Shown here piece after piece: positions 31,915-42,930 of a DNA stretch of 64,000 nucleotides. Location: NCBI GenBank assembly GCA_963662175.1, contig OY759220.1, positions 42,070,136 to 42,134,135 on the forward strand, written 5' to 3'. The position numbers and the translations under genes are program-made. This DNA is from Aradus depressus. Taxonomy: Eukaryota; Arthropoda; Insecta; Hemiptera; Aradidae. The notes under the pieces are model-generated. The model was not told the origin of the DNA, made no database searches, and saw only the letters and a program-made list of their open reading frames with translations. Position 1 is the first letter of the stretch, and each line of letters starts with the position of its first letter.

Positions 31915-32178
31915 TTAGTTATTGTGACTTTGACTAAGTCATATATATATACGACTCTACTATGGGAATCCTAAATTTTGCCTACGTAAGTTTATTCACG
32001 TGGAACAGGAGTGTTGGGAACAGGCTTGGGACCATCTTAATGTCCCATCCGAAGGACGGCGTGCTCAAGATAATTTCACCTCCAAGATAAAAAACCTAAG
32101 AGCCTTAACCGGGTTTCGAACCCGCGATCTTGAGCAGAGTAGATTACCACACTACCTCTGAGCTATCGACGCCCAGCA
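31915..32178 (-). repeat. SINE1 copy, diverged subfamily
   Basis: The minus-strand head GGGCGTCGATAGCTCAGAG has box B GGTTCGAAACCC; the body has GCGTGCTCAAG. About 70 bp near the tail is missing. Confidence 0.75.
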
Positions 32179-32214
32179 AGCTCATTGTAATAGTGGTTAC
32201 AACAATGGCCAGTA

Positions 32215-32510
32215 GATTACATTCACTACGACAGTTATTATAATTTTTGTGTTAATGTTCCCCCCTAATCTCCTCTTGCCCTTTGACCGCTGTTGCTGAA
32301 TATCAACGGGTGACGTCGTTAGATGGTTCTGGATACACATATGAATTTTCGTGTCGATACATTCATTCTATCGGGAATTATCGTGATCACAGGAACATAA
32401 CTACACATTTTTTTTAAATGTTTGAAATCCGGAGATCGATAACCTGAAATTCCATTGAAAACTCCGCATAGAATTGTTGACCGATTACATAACTTCTTCT
32501 ATAGCAGAAC
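32215..32510 (-). repeat. Family A fragment
   Basis: CAGTTATTATAATTTTTG to ACCGATTACATAACTTC, with the TCGTGTCGATACATTC and ATTCTATCGGGAATTATC boxes. Confidence 0.6.
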
Positions 32511-32526
32511 TGGTGAAGTAGAACCT

Positions 32527-32600
32527 AAGGGCCTCGGGCGGGATTCGAACCCGCGATCTTGAGCTCAATACGCAAGCTACATCTTAGCTACCGGTGCCCT
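32527..32600 (-). repeat. tRNA-like SINE1 head only
   Basis: The minus strand GAGGGCACCGGTAGCTAAG runs to GGGTTCGAATCCCGCCC and GAGGCCCTTAGG, then stops. It is joined to family A sequence. Confidence 0.65.
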
Positions 32601-32792
32601 CATAAAGTTTAAATTTTATATTTACATAGACCTAGCAAAAAATCAATAGGGCAAAAGATAATGTGGTAGAAATTAAACATTAAGCGAAAAAAACAACAAA
32701 AAAAAACGGGCAGTGGAGTAAGCAAAAACTATATTTCAGAACAATGAAATGGATTCATCACTCTAATAAATTAAAGTTAATTATATGTTATT

Positions 32793-33115
32793 AGTTAGTT
32801 ATTATGACTCATGTCCGGGCTTTAACTACAAGGTCATATCGCCTGCTACCAGGTATCTCTTTCTTCTCTCAGGTGTACCTGAGATCGACTCTTCGCTGAG
32901 AATCATAAATTTTGCCTACCCTAAATTTTTATTCACCTAGGGTAGGGGTCTTAAAGTATTACTTGACATCGTAAAAAAGACTCGGGACCATCGCTTCACG
33001 TCCCATCCGAAGGACGGCACGTTTATTTTACGTCCAAGATAAAACTAAACTAAGGGCCTCGGCCACGTTTCGAACCCGCTATCTTGAGCTCTGTAAGCAA
33101 GCATATATACCAATA
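32793..33115 (-). mobile_element. SINE1 copy, head decayed
   Basis: The tail is of TAACTAA type. The body is complete to AACCCGCTATCTTGAGC, but the last 20 bp (TACCAATAAGGACTC) have diverged. Confidence 0.75.
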
Positions 33116-33232
33116 AGGACTCTAAACAAAATATATACATATGTTAATAAAATATAAACATACGTTTGTACATGGGTTCTGAGTTAGTTCCTATTAGTTT
33201 ATTTATTTTCCATATCAAAGTGGCAGTGAAGT

Positions 33233-33575
33233 AAGGGTGCCGTTAGCTCAGTGGTAAGCGTGCTTGCCTTCTGAGCACAAGATCGTGGGTTCGAAACCCG
33301 GCCGAGGTCCTTAGTTTTATTTTATCTAGGAGGTAAAATAAACTTAAGCACGCCGTCCTTCGGATAGGACGTTAAGCGAGGTTGTACGATGTCAGGTACT
33401 TGTTAAAGACCCCTGCCCTAGGTGAATAAAAATTTAGGGTAGGCAAAATTTAGGACTCCCACATTAGAGTCGGGCTCAGTTACACCAGAGTGACGAAAGA
33501 GAGCTCTTGTAGTAGGCCCAATGACTTCGTGGTTAAAGCCCGGGTATGAGTCATAATAACTAACTATCTATAGGT
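33233..33575 (+). mobile_element. SINE1 copy
   Basis: The plus-strand head GGGTGCCGTTAGCTCAGTGG is intact, with GGTTCGAAACCC as box B. It ends GAGTCATAATAACTAAC. It is one of a convergent pair with the next copy. Confidence 0.85.
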
Positions 33576-33621
33576 TATATAAATAAATAACTTCTTTATA
33601 AAATATATTGAAAACCATGTT

Positions 33622-33965
33622 AGGTTAGGTTTTATGACTCATGCCCGGGCTTTAACTATGAGATCATATCGTCTACTACCAGAGCGCTCTTTTGTCACTT
33701 CGGTGGACATGAGCCCGACTCTATTGTGGGAGTCCGAAATTTTGCCTACCTATCCTAAATTTTTATTCACCTAGGGTAGGGGTCTTTAACGAGTACCTGA
33801 CATTGTACACGCTCGGGACCATCGCTTAACGTCCCATCCGAAGGACGGCGTGCTTAAGTTTATGTTACCTCCCAGATAAAACTAAGGGCCTCGGTCGGGT
33901 TTCGAACCCACAATCTTGACCTCAGAAGACAAGCACGCATACCACTGAGCTACCGGCACCCTCGG
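33622..33965 (-). mobile_element. SINE1 copy with TTAGG-type tail
   Basis: Begins GTTAGGTTAGGTTTTATG and ends GCTACCGGCACCCTC. It lies 46 bp from the preceding plus-strand copy, with the 3' tails facing each other. Confidence 0.85.
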
Positions 33966-34440
33966 AAATGTTCTTATTTCTATGGAAGTAGTAAAGAAAA
34001 AATTCAAATATATAACGGAACTATGTAAGTATTTATTTAATGTATCATTGTAAGTATAGCACCAATAGAGATTTAAAAAAAAATACAATAAACTTATTAT
34101 GTACCATTAGGTACCTATGTCAAAGTAACAAAGTTTTGGTAGCTCCCCTCGACATTGCGAGCCTGTTGGTTCCCATTCCGTCAGGTGAGGTGTGTTCCAG
34201 GATGAGACTCTGTTCTCACAGGATTACTGGGATCTTCCTGCCTTATCTCTCATCCCTGAGATGGGAATCCCAAGGATTCGTTATTTTTTCTTATTTTACT
34301 TTCTTTTTTTTGTTGTAACAAAGTAAATTATGATTTATTCAATGATTGTCCTAAAATGGTGAAAATATCAAGTAACTATGACCATCATTAAAACGTTTAT
34401 ATTTTGTGGGCGTTTCAATAGTTTTTCATATCATCTCAAA
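33966..34440. other. No gene seen
   Basis: AT-rich, unassigned. Confidence 0.4.
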
Positions 34441-34465
34441 TATCAAAAAAAAAAAGTTTTATAGT

Positions 34466-34712
34466 TGAAGATCACTGGTTCAAAACCCGGCCGGGACCAT
34501 TAGGTTTTTTATCTGGGTGGTAAAGAAACGCAAGTGATGTTCCTCGAGCCTGTACAGAGTCAGGTACTTGTTAAAGACCCCTTACCTTAGGTAAATAAAC
34601 CTTGGTAGGCAAAATATAGATACAGTAGATTCGGGTTCATGTCCACCAGAGCGATCTGGTAGTAAACGTTATGACCTCGATGTTAAAGCACGGAGATAGG
34701 TCATATGAATGT
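34466..34712 (+). repeat. SINE1 copy, 5'-truncated and diverged
   Basis: Starts within the head at GATCACTGGTTCAAAACCC; the body has several short deletions (for example around GCACGCCGTCC). It ends near CACGGAGATAGGTCAT. Confidence 0.65.
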
Positions 34713-34824
34713 GTGGTAAGATTAATATTAAAGCAGTGTACATTAACATATATACCCAATGTTCATACATACCCAACATTAACATATACCTCACATTTTT
34801 AGTGGGACAACCGACATAGTTACA

Positions 34825-35030
34825 TTATTGTGGCTCAACGTCGAACATATCGACTCAGAATGTAGAGTAAGCATTCAGACGTCTCTATGTAAGTTAACTT
34901 AATTATAATTAGCCCAAACATTCGATTGATTTTTTGGGAGGGGGAGCGAAAATTTATTTGATTATAATTCGCGCTGGATAAATATTTTGCCAGCAATTAT
35001 TTTTGTTTTTAGCAATTTTAATAGTAAAAA
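34825..35030 (+). repeat. Family A fragment (right end)
   Basis: Follows the pattern GTCTCTATGTAAGTTAAC, then GGGAGGGGGAGCGAAAATT, and AATTCGCGCTGGATAAATA; diverged. Confidence 0.5.
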
Positions 35031-35447
35031 AAAAGTGAAACATTGACCTCGTGGAAAAATTTAAAATATATAATTAATAATGAGATTTGGGGGAGCACTG
35101 GTGCCAGTTATAAAATACAGTTCATAGCTTGTTATTGTTTTAACTTCTACATCGATGTTAATGCGCGTTTCATTCAGAGACAAAAAGAAATTCTATTGTT
35201 TTTTCGAGTGAATACTTCTAATACCATTAGAAGTTTTTCAGAGAAATGAAGAGAATTGAATGAAATAAAAATAAAATAAGAACCGTACTTTGTATGAGAC
35301 TCATTGAATTGAGTACAGACTTATTTATATTTGAGTTGAGTCCCACACTCCCTTCCGGGTTGTGCTCAGTTGAGTCCTCAACCGATCTCGGATTTTCGCA
35401 AGATTGCAATACTAGTTATTATTAGTTATTACTAGTTAATACTGTTA

Positions 35448-35617
35448 CAGTAGAGTCCCGCTAATCCGGACATCCGGTTAATCCGGATGGGATTTATAAA
35501 AAACTAATTAAAATTGAGAGGGTTTGACTACTGACCTTGAGGCGCTTACAAGATCGTATGGCAAAACGACGTTGGTCTCCTTTAAAGCAAAAAAACATTA
35601 CGGACTTTTTTCAGTGA
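35448..35617 (+). pseudogene. pogo-like element remnant with transposase C-terminus
   Basis: A pogo/Tigger-type terminus CAGTAGAGTCCCGCTAATCC at 35448 is followed within 100 bp by codons 35546-35617, RLQDRMAKRRWSPLKQ then KNITDFFQ and a TGA. RLQDRM and the final Q-x-x-I-T-D-F-F match the end of pogo-family transposases, where the latter is a PCNA-interacting (PIP) box. Everything between the left terminus and the last 30 codons has been deleted. A SINE2 fragment follows at 35637. Confidence 0.75.
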
Positions 35618-35636
35618 GTCTAAAAATATTAAAATC

Positions 35637-35700
35637 CATGGTGACCGTGAGGGCTAGAGCTTAGAGCTTTAGTCGCATGGTGTCCCATGGTTTGCGGGTG
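35637..35700 (+). repeat. SINE2 head fragment
   Basis: CATGGTGACCGTGAGGGC then TTTAGTCGCATGGTG and GGTTTGCGGG. It is cut before box B is complete. Confidence 0.65.
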
Positions 35701-36253
35701 TGGTTACTATTAGTTATTATTAGTTACTATTAGTTAATATTAGTAACTACTAGTTACTACTAGTTAGAGTAGTAGTGCTATTTTAAAATTAATTTATGAA
35801 TATTTATTTTTTTTTCTTCCTTTTTTTTTTTTAACTTTTTGTTAACTTTTTTTTAATGTAATTATTATACATTATTTTATGTAATTCAAAGGATGTAAAT
35901 AAATTATTTTAAAGATTCTCTTAAATAGTACATATATACTTACCTACATACATAGTATATAATCAGTTTCGGATAAGAAAGTCAACGAAAGGACGATGGA
36001 AGAAGTGTTCAAAAAAATGAGAGGAAAAACAGTGCAAGATCACTTAATGACCGGTACTTGCGTGGGCCGCCTCTCTCCGTTTTTTGCCGCCCCAAAAAAA
36101 CCAAACGCCGCTCCTCCCTCGTTTTGTAAATCGACATCAATTTTTATGCACTGAAAAGTAAATATTTTTACCCTATTTTTGTGACCTAAGGTACTTCTTA
36201 TACAAAATTTAGTTGATTTGCTTTTTTTGGTAATTTCAGTAATGAAATTGGTG

Positions 36254-36330
36254 TACAGTAAAATTCCGATAATCCGAACTGGTTGCTAACGGTTATTCGG
36301 ATTACCGGAACAACTAATCTGGCCGGATAA
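36254..36330 (+). repeat. pogo-like terminus fragment
   Basis: ACAGTAAAATTCCGATAATCC, with further internal CGGATTA repeats in both orientations, resembles pogo/Tigger ends. It runs directly into family A sequence (AATCACCGGCAATGTAG). Confidence 0.5.
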
Positions 36331-36680
36331 TCACCGGCAATGTAGTTCCTTAGAACGAATTAATCAATTAACTTTTCGCTCCCCCTCCAAAACAGTCGAG
36401 CATATGCGCTAATATTCCGTTGTTTATTTAAATACTATATTTTGTGTCTGTGAATACGATAACTCCCGATAAAATGATTGTATCGTGACGAAATTTTTCG
36501 TAGGTATCCAGAACCCTCTAAGGACGATACACACTGAATTTCAGTTAATTCGGCCGAAGGAAAGGGCGGGGGGGGGGGGGGGGCCTATGTAAATCAACTA
36601 TTGATTATTGGGGAGGGAAAATTTAATTAATTAATTCCTTCTGGGGAAGTACATTGCCGGTGATTCACAGACCAATGTTT
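36331..36680. repeat. Family A pieces with a G run
   Basis: Left end CACCGGCAATGTAGTTCC; right end GGGGAAGTACATTGCCGG then TGATTCACAGACC. A G run of about 17 lies at 36567-36583. Confidence 0.6.
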
Positions 36681-37012
36681 TTGTTTTTTTTTCTTTGTGG
36701 TTATTATTAACATTAAACAGTTGCATAAAATATTTTGGAAAAGGTGTCAACTTAAAATGAGGTGAGTTTGAACGCAGCGGAACTCACCGGAGTTTCATTA
36801 TTAATGATAAACTGACAGGTGGTTTGCAAATTTCCCAAGCGGCCAACGGAACTACGGAAAACGGTGAACCTCAAGCTGGATCCTTCTCACAAAATTACTC
36901 CTCTGTTGAGTTTAATGATCTTATTAAGAAATGTTGGTGAAAATAAATCGTCGGCTATGAACTTCCCCAGCACGAATTAATTAGCTACACCCATAGTCAG
37001 TGTGAAAATATA

Positions 37013-37988
37013 CAGTAGAACCTCTATAAGTCGAACATCAAGGGAGACGCCAAAAAATTCGAGTTACAGAGTTTTAGACTTATGGAGAATTTCGACTTAG
37101 GCGGATTTTGATTCGACTTGTAGAGGTTAAGATTCATTCTAACTAATTTTGAGTCAGAGATGTGAAATAAATAAAAATTCAAGTTACAGAGGTAACAAAC
37201 ATATTTATATTTATTATAAATTAACATTATTTCAAAACATCCTTTAAATAAACAATACGTAGAATATGTAGGTATTAAAAAAAGTCAGTAATTTTTTTTG
37301 CTTTAGATAACTGGTAATCCTATTTATTGTATACTCCTAAAGTGTTTTCTAAAAAAACTATGGTGTACATTGTCGGATTACCGTGGTGTCTCTTTTCAAA
37401 ACCGGCCAACTCCAAAATTAAATAATTAATAACTGTCTACCTAATTACTTTATTAATTCCTGCAAGTGCTTACCGTTAATTCCTGGCTTAACTGATATCA
37501 TAAAAAAAATTTCAAGATAATAATGACAACGGTTATGAAAATACAGGTTTTTTTCATTTCCTGAAAAAATTTGTTTTTTGGAGATGGCCGGTTTTGAAAA
37601 GAGAGACACGGTAATCCTATTTATTGTATACTCCTAAATTGTTTTCTAATAAATAATGGTGTACATTGTCGGCAAATTCTTAAAGTCGGTAACTTATTTT
37701 TCTTCGGGCTATAGAGGTAATAAGTTTCAAATAATCGAGTTGTAAAGGTAATAGGTAAAATAAAACATTGCTATGTTCGAGATACAGAGGTCCAATTTAT
37801 TTTTTCGAGTTATAGAGGGAAAATATGTGCCAAAATGGCTTGTAGGGACTCATTGATTATTTTGACTAATAGAGGGTTGATATTTCGAGTAATGGAGGTT
37901 TTGGGGTTTGAAGGGAAAGAAACAAAACTTTTTTTCGAGTTTTGGAGGTTTTCGACTTATCGAGTTTCGACTTAAAGAGGTTCTACTG
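37013..37988. mobile_element. pogo-like non-autonomous element (976 bp) with a nested inverted-repeat insertion
   Basis: Termini CAGTAGAACCTCTATAAG on the left and, complemented, CAGTAGAACCTCTTTAAG on the right match over about 22 bp. The left flank is TA and the right flank TT. The interior repeats the terminal theme (TCGAGTTACAGAG, TCGAGTTATAGAGG and so on) in degenerate form. No transposase frame is present. Confidence 0.75.
37381..37610. mobile_element. Nested small element with 38-bp inverted termini
   Basis: CCGTGGTGTCTCTTTTCAAA at the left and its complement GAGAGACACGG at the right form inverted repeats of about 38 bp with TA on each side. A 64-bp segment (37313-37376) is repeated directly after it (37610-37672), beginning GGTAATCCTATTTATTG. 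Confidence 0.7.
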
Positions 37989-38130
37989 TTGTTAAAATTA
38001 AATTTTTTGAACAGAACTGGGGTGGCGAAAAGATGGGAAATTTTTATTGGAATAATATAGTATTCAAGGAAGTGGCAACACTGTTTCAATATACACTCAA
38101 CCAGGCATAAGATGTTCAATATATTAGAAA

Positions 38131-38290
38131 GTAGCAGTAATACCCGGCGTTGCCCGGGGAACTATGACTTTTCTCCTAATATCTTTCATTCGAATCCTAT
38201 TCAATTCTTTGGAAGTACATTCATGATGTTATAATTTTTAATTATTCAAATGGAATAAGGCTTATAGTCCTTCAACGGCAGACATCCCAG
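38131..38290 (+). repeat. Family B (RTE-like) start
   Basis: TAGCAGTAATACCCGGCG matches 13238; the similarity continues through ATTCATGATGTTATAATTTT. It then changes into the tandem array that follows. Confidence 0.7.
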
Positions 38291-38720
38291 CTAGTAAGTG
38301 TTTAGGACCCCTGGGCACCACAGCTAGTATGCGCCTTTCAACGGCGGAAACCACAGCTAGTGAATACTTAGCATCGCTGGACATTCTAGCCAGTACGTAC
38401 TTAAGAACGCTCGTGACCACAGCTAGTATCGGCTTTGCAACGGCGTACCATCCCAGCTAGTAAGTGCTCGGAACAGCTGGGCACCACAGCTAGTGTGTGC
38501 TTAAAACCGCTGGGGTTAACAGCTATTACGTTCTTAGGAATGCTGCGCACCACAGCTAGTAAGACTCAGCTACTCGTAGTATATGCCTTGCAACGGCGAC
38601 CAGCCCAGCACCGGGCACCTTAGAAAGTATGCGCCTTGCAACTCCGTGCAACCAGCTATTAAATTCTTAGGAACGCTCGGCACCGCAGCTAGTATGTGCC
38701 TTGCAACAATGGACCTGGTA
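38285..38720. repeat. Degenerate tandem array, about 33-34 bp unit
   Basis: About 13 units share CCACAGCTAGTA, GTGCTTAGGAA or GCGCCTTGCAACGG, and CGCTGGGCACC. Two unit types alternate imperfectly. A single similar unit (GGGCACCACAGCTAG) occurs at 60352, so the motif also exists outside the array. Confidence 0.75.
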
Positions 38721-38939
38721 ATACATGCTTAGGAAACCCACCCGGAAACCCACCCTATTAAAATTAGGGCTATATCCCATCTTTAAGAAAGCTCCATATG
38801 AGATTCATTCAGCATTAATGCACCCCCGCCCCTCCCGCCCCAAAGGGTCACAGCCAACTTTAAATATTGCTTTTGAAACTACTATTTATATGCTTGCCCC
38901 TCCATACCACTCCGTTTTTCTATTTGGCCTTCAAGAATA

Positions 38940-39340
38940 CTACATATGAAATTTCATGATTATCCGACCATTAGTTAATGAGTTAGCACTATTTTTATGC
39001 TTAGCCCCCTTTTACAACCCCCCTCCCGTTCGAAATGTTGGGACGCCACATAGCCTATTGTTGGCTTATAAGCATTTGAGCTAAAAATCCAAGTCTCTAG
39101 CTGTATTTGAGGCCGAGATCCCTACACAGGCTCTGATGAAACCTGAAGACCTTGGGAACGGCATACCCGATTTCCACCAAACATGGCTAACAACCATCTC
39201 GCTTTTGAAACAAAAAAACCGCTTTGAAATCGGTTCAGTCGTCTTGGAGCTACGATGCCACAGATAGACACAAACACGCACACACAGACAAAGGCTTCAA
39301 ACTTATAACACGCCTCCTTTTGCGTCGGGGGTTAAAAATT
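38940..39340 (+). repeat. LINE-tail-like repeat, family D
   Basis: Inverted relative to 10441-10790. The 3' end reads CCTCCTTTTGCGTCGGGG then GTTAAAA, a terminus resembling RTE-type LINEs. CACACACAGACA precedes it. Confidence 0.6.
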
Positions 39341-39349
39341 AAAAGAAGA

Positions 39350-39412
39350 AACATCAAATATAAGAATAAACATCAAATATAAGAATAAACATCAAATATA
39401 AGAATAAACAAC
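39350..39412. repeat. Three to four tandem copies of a 20-bp unit
   Basis: ATCAAATATAAGAATAAACA repeated directly after the family D terminus. Confidence 0.9.
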
Positions 39413-39534
39413 ATAATTTATAATAAAATATGAAAAAATATTATTTTCGCTTTTGTTTAAAGAGAAAATACAATACAAGTTCGAGTCAGACATTTTAGAT
39501 AAGGGCATGGATAGATAGTGTAGATAGAACGGAC

Positions 39535-39870
39535 CCTTTGGGCTATAACTCAATATCTGACTTTCATTGGGGCTACTGAATCCTCATAGTAAATTTTGTG
39601 TCGATATATTCATTACATCGGCTGTTATTAGTGTTTTTGAATGGGCCTCCTCTCCTGAACCCCCCTTCCCTTTCGCCGATATCGCTGAAATTCGACAGGT
39701 TGTGTCCTCATTAGATTTTGACGATTCATCGATACATTTATTACTTCAGCAGTTATTGGGGTTTTTGAGTTGAGCCTAGACGTCAGAAAACATAAAATTC
39801 CGTTGAAAACTACACATTGAATTTTTGACCACCGGTTACATAACTTCCCCTATACTTAATATCGCAGGGG
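39535..39870 (-). repeat. Family A copy
   Basis: From GGGCTATAACTCAATATC to CCGGTTACATAACTTCCCC and its hairpin partner CAGGGGAAG. Internal units have GTCGATATATTCATTAC and GCAGTTATTGGGG. Confidence 0.65.
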
Positions 39871-40400
39871 AAGTTGAAAATGACTTCCATCTCAGTTTGG
39901 TTATGAATAAAGATAATACAAATTACATAATATCTCTTCCCTCTCCTGGCTCTGTTTCAAGATTAAAAGAAAGTTTTAAAATGTCATTAAAGGTCTGCAC
40001 TTAATGGACTTCCACAGTTTGATAAGAAAAATGTAGGTACTTGATAAGTCTCTGAGCTTAATGTCTTCTTCTAACTTGAAACATTCCAACACTGTTCAAC
40101 TAATGTTTATTCATATTTTTTTCTTTCTTGCTCATCATGTCTAGTACTTATCAAAAGACTTGGAAAAATGTTGTTAAAATTTTCTTGCATCAATTAATTA
40201 CATCATAAACTTTTCCCCCGTCTCCTTTTGAAAAAAATATATCACCGGTTCAAAACAACTTTAAGAGTTCGGTTGTATTATTAAATTGCACTTAAAAAAA
40301 GAAAAGAAATTTCGCCAGAATAGAAATTGTTGATTTTTTTTATTTAATTGGTAAAAAATGTTACTCATTTCATGTATACATTTTATTCCTTCGAGATAAT
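39871..40400. other. No gene seen
   Basis: AT-rich, unassigned. Confidence 0.45.
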
Positions 40401-40614
40401 GGAAGGTTAGGTTAGGTTTTATGACTCATGCCCGGGCTTTAACTACGAGGCCATATCGCCTACTACCAGAGTGCTCTTTCAACACTCTGGTTGACATGAG
40501 CCCTGCCTACCCTAAATTTTTATTCACCTAGGGGAGGGGTCCGACGTACTTAAGTTTATTTTACCTCCCAGATAAAATAAACTAAGGGCCTCGGCCGGGT
40601 TTCGAACCTACGTC

Positions 40615-40836
40615 TTCTTCAAGAGGAAGGATAGCCCGAACTGTTCGTGTGGCGGCATCGAGACTGCAGAACATGTGGTCCTCGATTGTCCACTATACGA
40701 CAGGTCTAGGATGGAGTTGATCCGCGCGACAGGATCATATCTGGGATTGACTCTGCCGGAGTTGATGACGGAGTCGAGCTACCCGGCGTTCGGCCGGTTT
40801 GTCACCTCCTGGCGGGAACAGAAAAAGGCCCTTTGA
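40615..40836 (+). pseudogene. LINE ORF2 C-terminus, intact end, 5'-truncated
   Basis: 73 codons, FFKRKDSPNCSCGGIETAEH then VVLDCPLYDRSRMELI and FVTSWREQKKAL, end at TGA 40834-40836. The C-x-C, H, C arrangement is the terminal zinc-knuckle-like motif of a non-LTR retrotransposon ORF2. The protein has no stop or frameshift. GC content is well above that of the surroundings, consistent with a recent insertion. Its closest relative here is the decayed copy at 25946-26382. Confidence 0.85.
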
Positions 40837-41163
40837 CCCGGCGCCGGGGGCGACTGACGGACCGACCTGAAGTCTACCCCCGGCAGCCGCGATGTAGAAG
40901 CAGCCCCACTCCATCTAACTCGAGCTCTCTCGGCGCCGCCTGGCAGCCGCAACCCAAGGAGGTCTGGGAGTGCCAGTCTGTCCCGCTCGGGACCAGAGGC
41001 TGTCACCCCTAGACACCCACAGCAACACTGTTACATATTAAATAAAACCCAATATGTACTTCCTCCTTCCCCGACAATAAGCGGGCCGGGTGATTTGCCG
41101 AAGCACCCGTAAAAAAAAAAAATAATAAAAAAAAAATAATAAAATAAATAAATAAAATAAAAG
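40837..41163 (+). repeat. LINE 3'UTR and A-rich tail
   Basis: A GC-rich 3'UTR of about 270 bp ends GAAGCACCCGTAAAAAAAA, followed by an (AATAAA)-like tail to 41163. The tail and the flanking 10-bp direct repeat show target-primed insertion. Confidence 0.85.
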
Positions 41164-41324
41164 AACCCACGTTCTTGAGCGCATACCACTGAGCTACCGG
41201 CGCCCTCGAGATAGTGAAATATTGTACATATATATATTTGAAAGAGTTATATAAAGTATATAATACATCATAAATTTCACGAAATGTAGTATATACAGTT
41301 TACATATAATAGACATAATCACTG

Positions 41325-41800
41325 GCTATGAACTTCCCCAGCACGAATTAATCAATTACGTTCTCCCTCCAAAGCCGATCGACTGTTTGGACTAAAACTC
41401 AATATTTGATTTACATAGTGTTTTTTGAAATCTCATACTTTATTTTGTGACAATACATTCATTAAATCGGCGTTATTGGGATTTTTGAATTGACCCCCTT
41501 TGATCCACCCCTCCCATTCTGGTGATTTTATGAAAATTAATAGGTGTCGTCCTTATAGGGCTTTGAATTTTTGTATGTGAATTCAGAACCCTCCAACGAC
41601 AAAACCTGTTGATATTCAGCCAAATCGACCAAAGGGAAGAGGACGATAAGGAGGAAGGACAAATACTCTAATAACTTCCGATAGAATAAACGTATCGACA
41701 CGAAATTTGTGTGACCAACACCTATCGATTTTCAGCCAAATCGGCCAAAGTATAAGTTCCTTTTTTTTTTTTTTTTTCATTTTTGGAATCAGGAAAGCTT
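41325..41800 (-). repeat. Family A copy
   Basis: Left end GCTATGAACTTCCCCAGC, internal GTGACAATACATTCATTAA and AATTAATAGGTGTCGTCC. It changes orientation at about 41570, where GAATTCAGAACCCTCC starts the opposite-strand version, so two copies meet here. Confidence 0.6.
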
Positions 41801-42340
41801 GAAATTGCTAAGTTAGTAGTTGAAGTTATGAGGACAAGAATTGAGGCTAGCTCTTGAAGCCATTATTCTGTGACTTGGTCGAGTGTCCACTCTCCTGGTA
41901 GATAATGGGAGAGACTCCATTATCAAACTGGGCTCTCTGACAACAAGTGTTGGCTACTTCCCAGACCTAAACTTGACGCCATCATTTTCTGACCATTACC
42001 TTCTGACCTCCATTTCATTCAGCTTTTTTCACACTCAATAAAAACCATGAATTGAAAACAATTTAGATTTATTGTGTATGCTTTTAATTGTAAGTTGTTC
42101 CTGTGGTGTATATTTTGTTTATATTCCAGTGTAACATTTTATTTACATCTGGTTGGAGAAAACGCAATTTACTATTTAATTACATATAATTGATAGTTGA
42201 TCTTTGGAATAATCTATATTAACTCAAAATGCATAATTATTGTTAACATATATCTGAAAATTAAAAATTGTGTGCATGATGGTGAAATATGCCTGCAACA
42301 ACAGGTCCCAACATGCTTGATCATGTAAAATAAATATGCA
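41801..42340. other. No gene seen
   Basis: Unassigned intronic DNA before the 118-bp array. Confidence 0.45.
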
Positions 42341-42930
42341 CTTTCAAGTGAAGGCACCGCGATTCTAGCTTTCTGAGTGATTAGTCTGTTTTGTTCCTGT
42401 CATAGGATTACTGTGCTGCCCTTCTTCCGTGAGAGTTATGTCCTCCTCAGTCTTCAGACTTTCAAGTGAAGGCACCGCGATTCTAGCTTTCTGAGTGATT
42501 AGTCTGTTTTGTTCCTGTCATAGGATTACTGTGCTGCCCTTCTTCCGTGAGAGTTATGTCCTCCTCAGTCTTCAGACTTTCAAGTGAAGGCACCGCGATT
42601 CTAGCTTTCTGAGTGATTAGTCTGTTTTGTTCCTGTCATAGGATTACTGTGCTGCCCTTCTTCCGTGAGAGTTATGTCCTCCTCAGTCTTCAGACTTCCA
42701 AGTGAAGGCACCGCGATTCTAGCTTTCTGAGTGATTAGTCTGTTTTGTTCCTGTCATAGGATTACTGTGTTGCCCTTCTTCCGTGAGAGTTATGTCCTCC
42801 TCAGTCTTCAAACTTTCAAGTGAAGGCACAGCGATTCTAGCTTTCTGAGTGATTAGTCTGTTTTGTTCCTGTCATAGGATTACTGTGCTGCCCTTCTTCC
42901 GTGAGAGTTATGGCCTCCTCAGTCTTCAGA
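42341..42930. repeat. Minisatellite: five copies of a 118-bp unit
   Basis: Units start CTTTCAAGTGAAGGCACC at 42341, 42459, 42577, 42695 (with one substitution, CTTCCAAG) and 42813. Copies differ by only one to four bases. The period is not a multiple of three and no frame is maintained, so it is non-coding. Confidence 0.97.

Larger units (their letters stand above)
40405..41208 (-). mobile_element. SINE1 copy split by a LINE
   Basis: The tail side (TTAGG type) and body are at 40405-40614, and the head resumes at about 41164 (AGAACCCACGTTCTTGAGC) and ends GCTACCGGCGCCCTC. Direct repeats GAACCTACGT and GAACCCACGT mark the LINE insertion. The head has a small deletion in the CAGAAGGCAAGC region. 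Confidence 0.85.

Noticed and set aside
40779..41006. GC-rich minus-strand open frame
   Set aside because: It is antisense to the LINE ORF2 end and 3'UTR.
42341..42930. The five-unit array as a CRISPR
   Set aside because: Units are 118 bp, contiguous and without spacers, in a eukaryotic intron.
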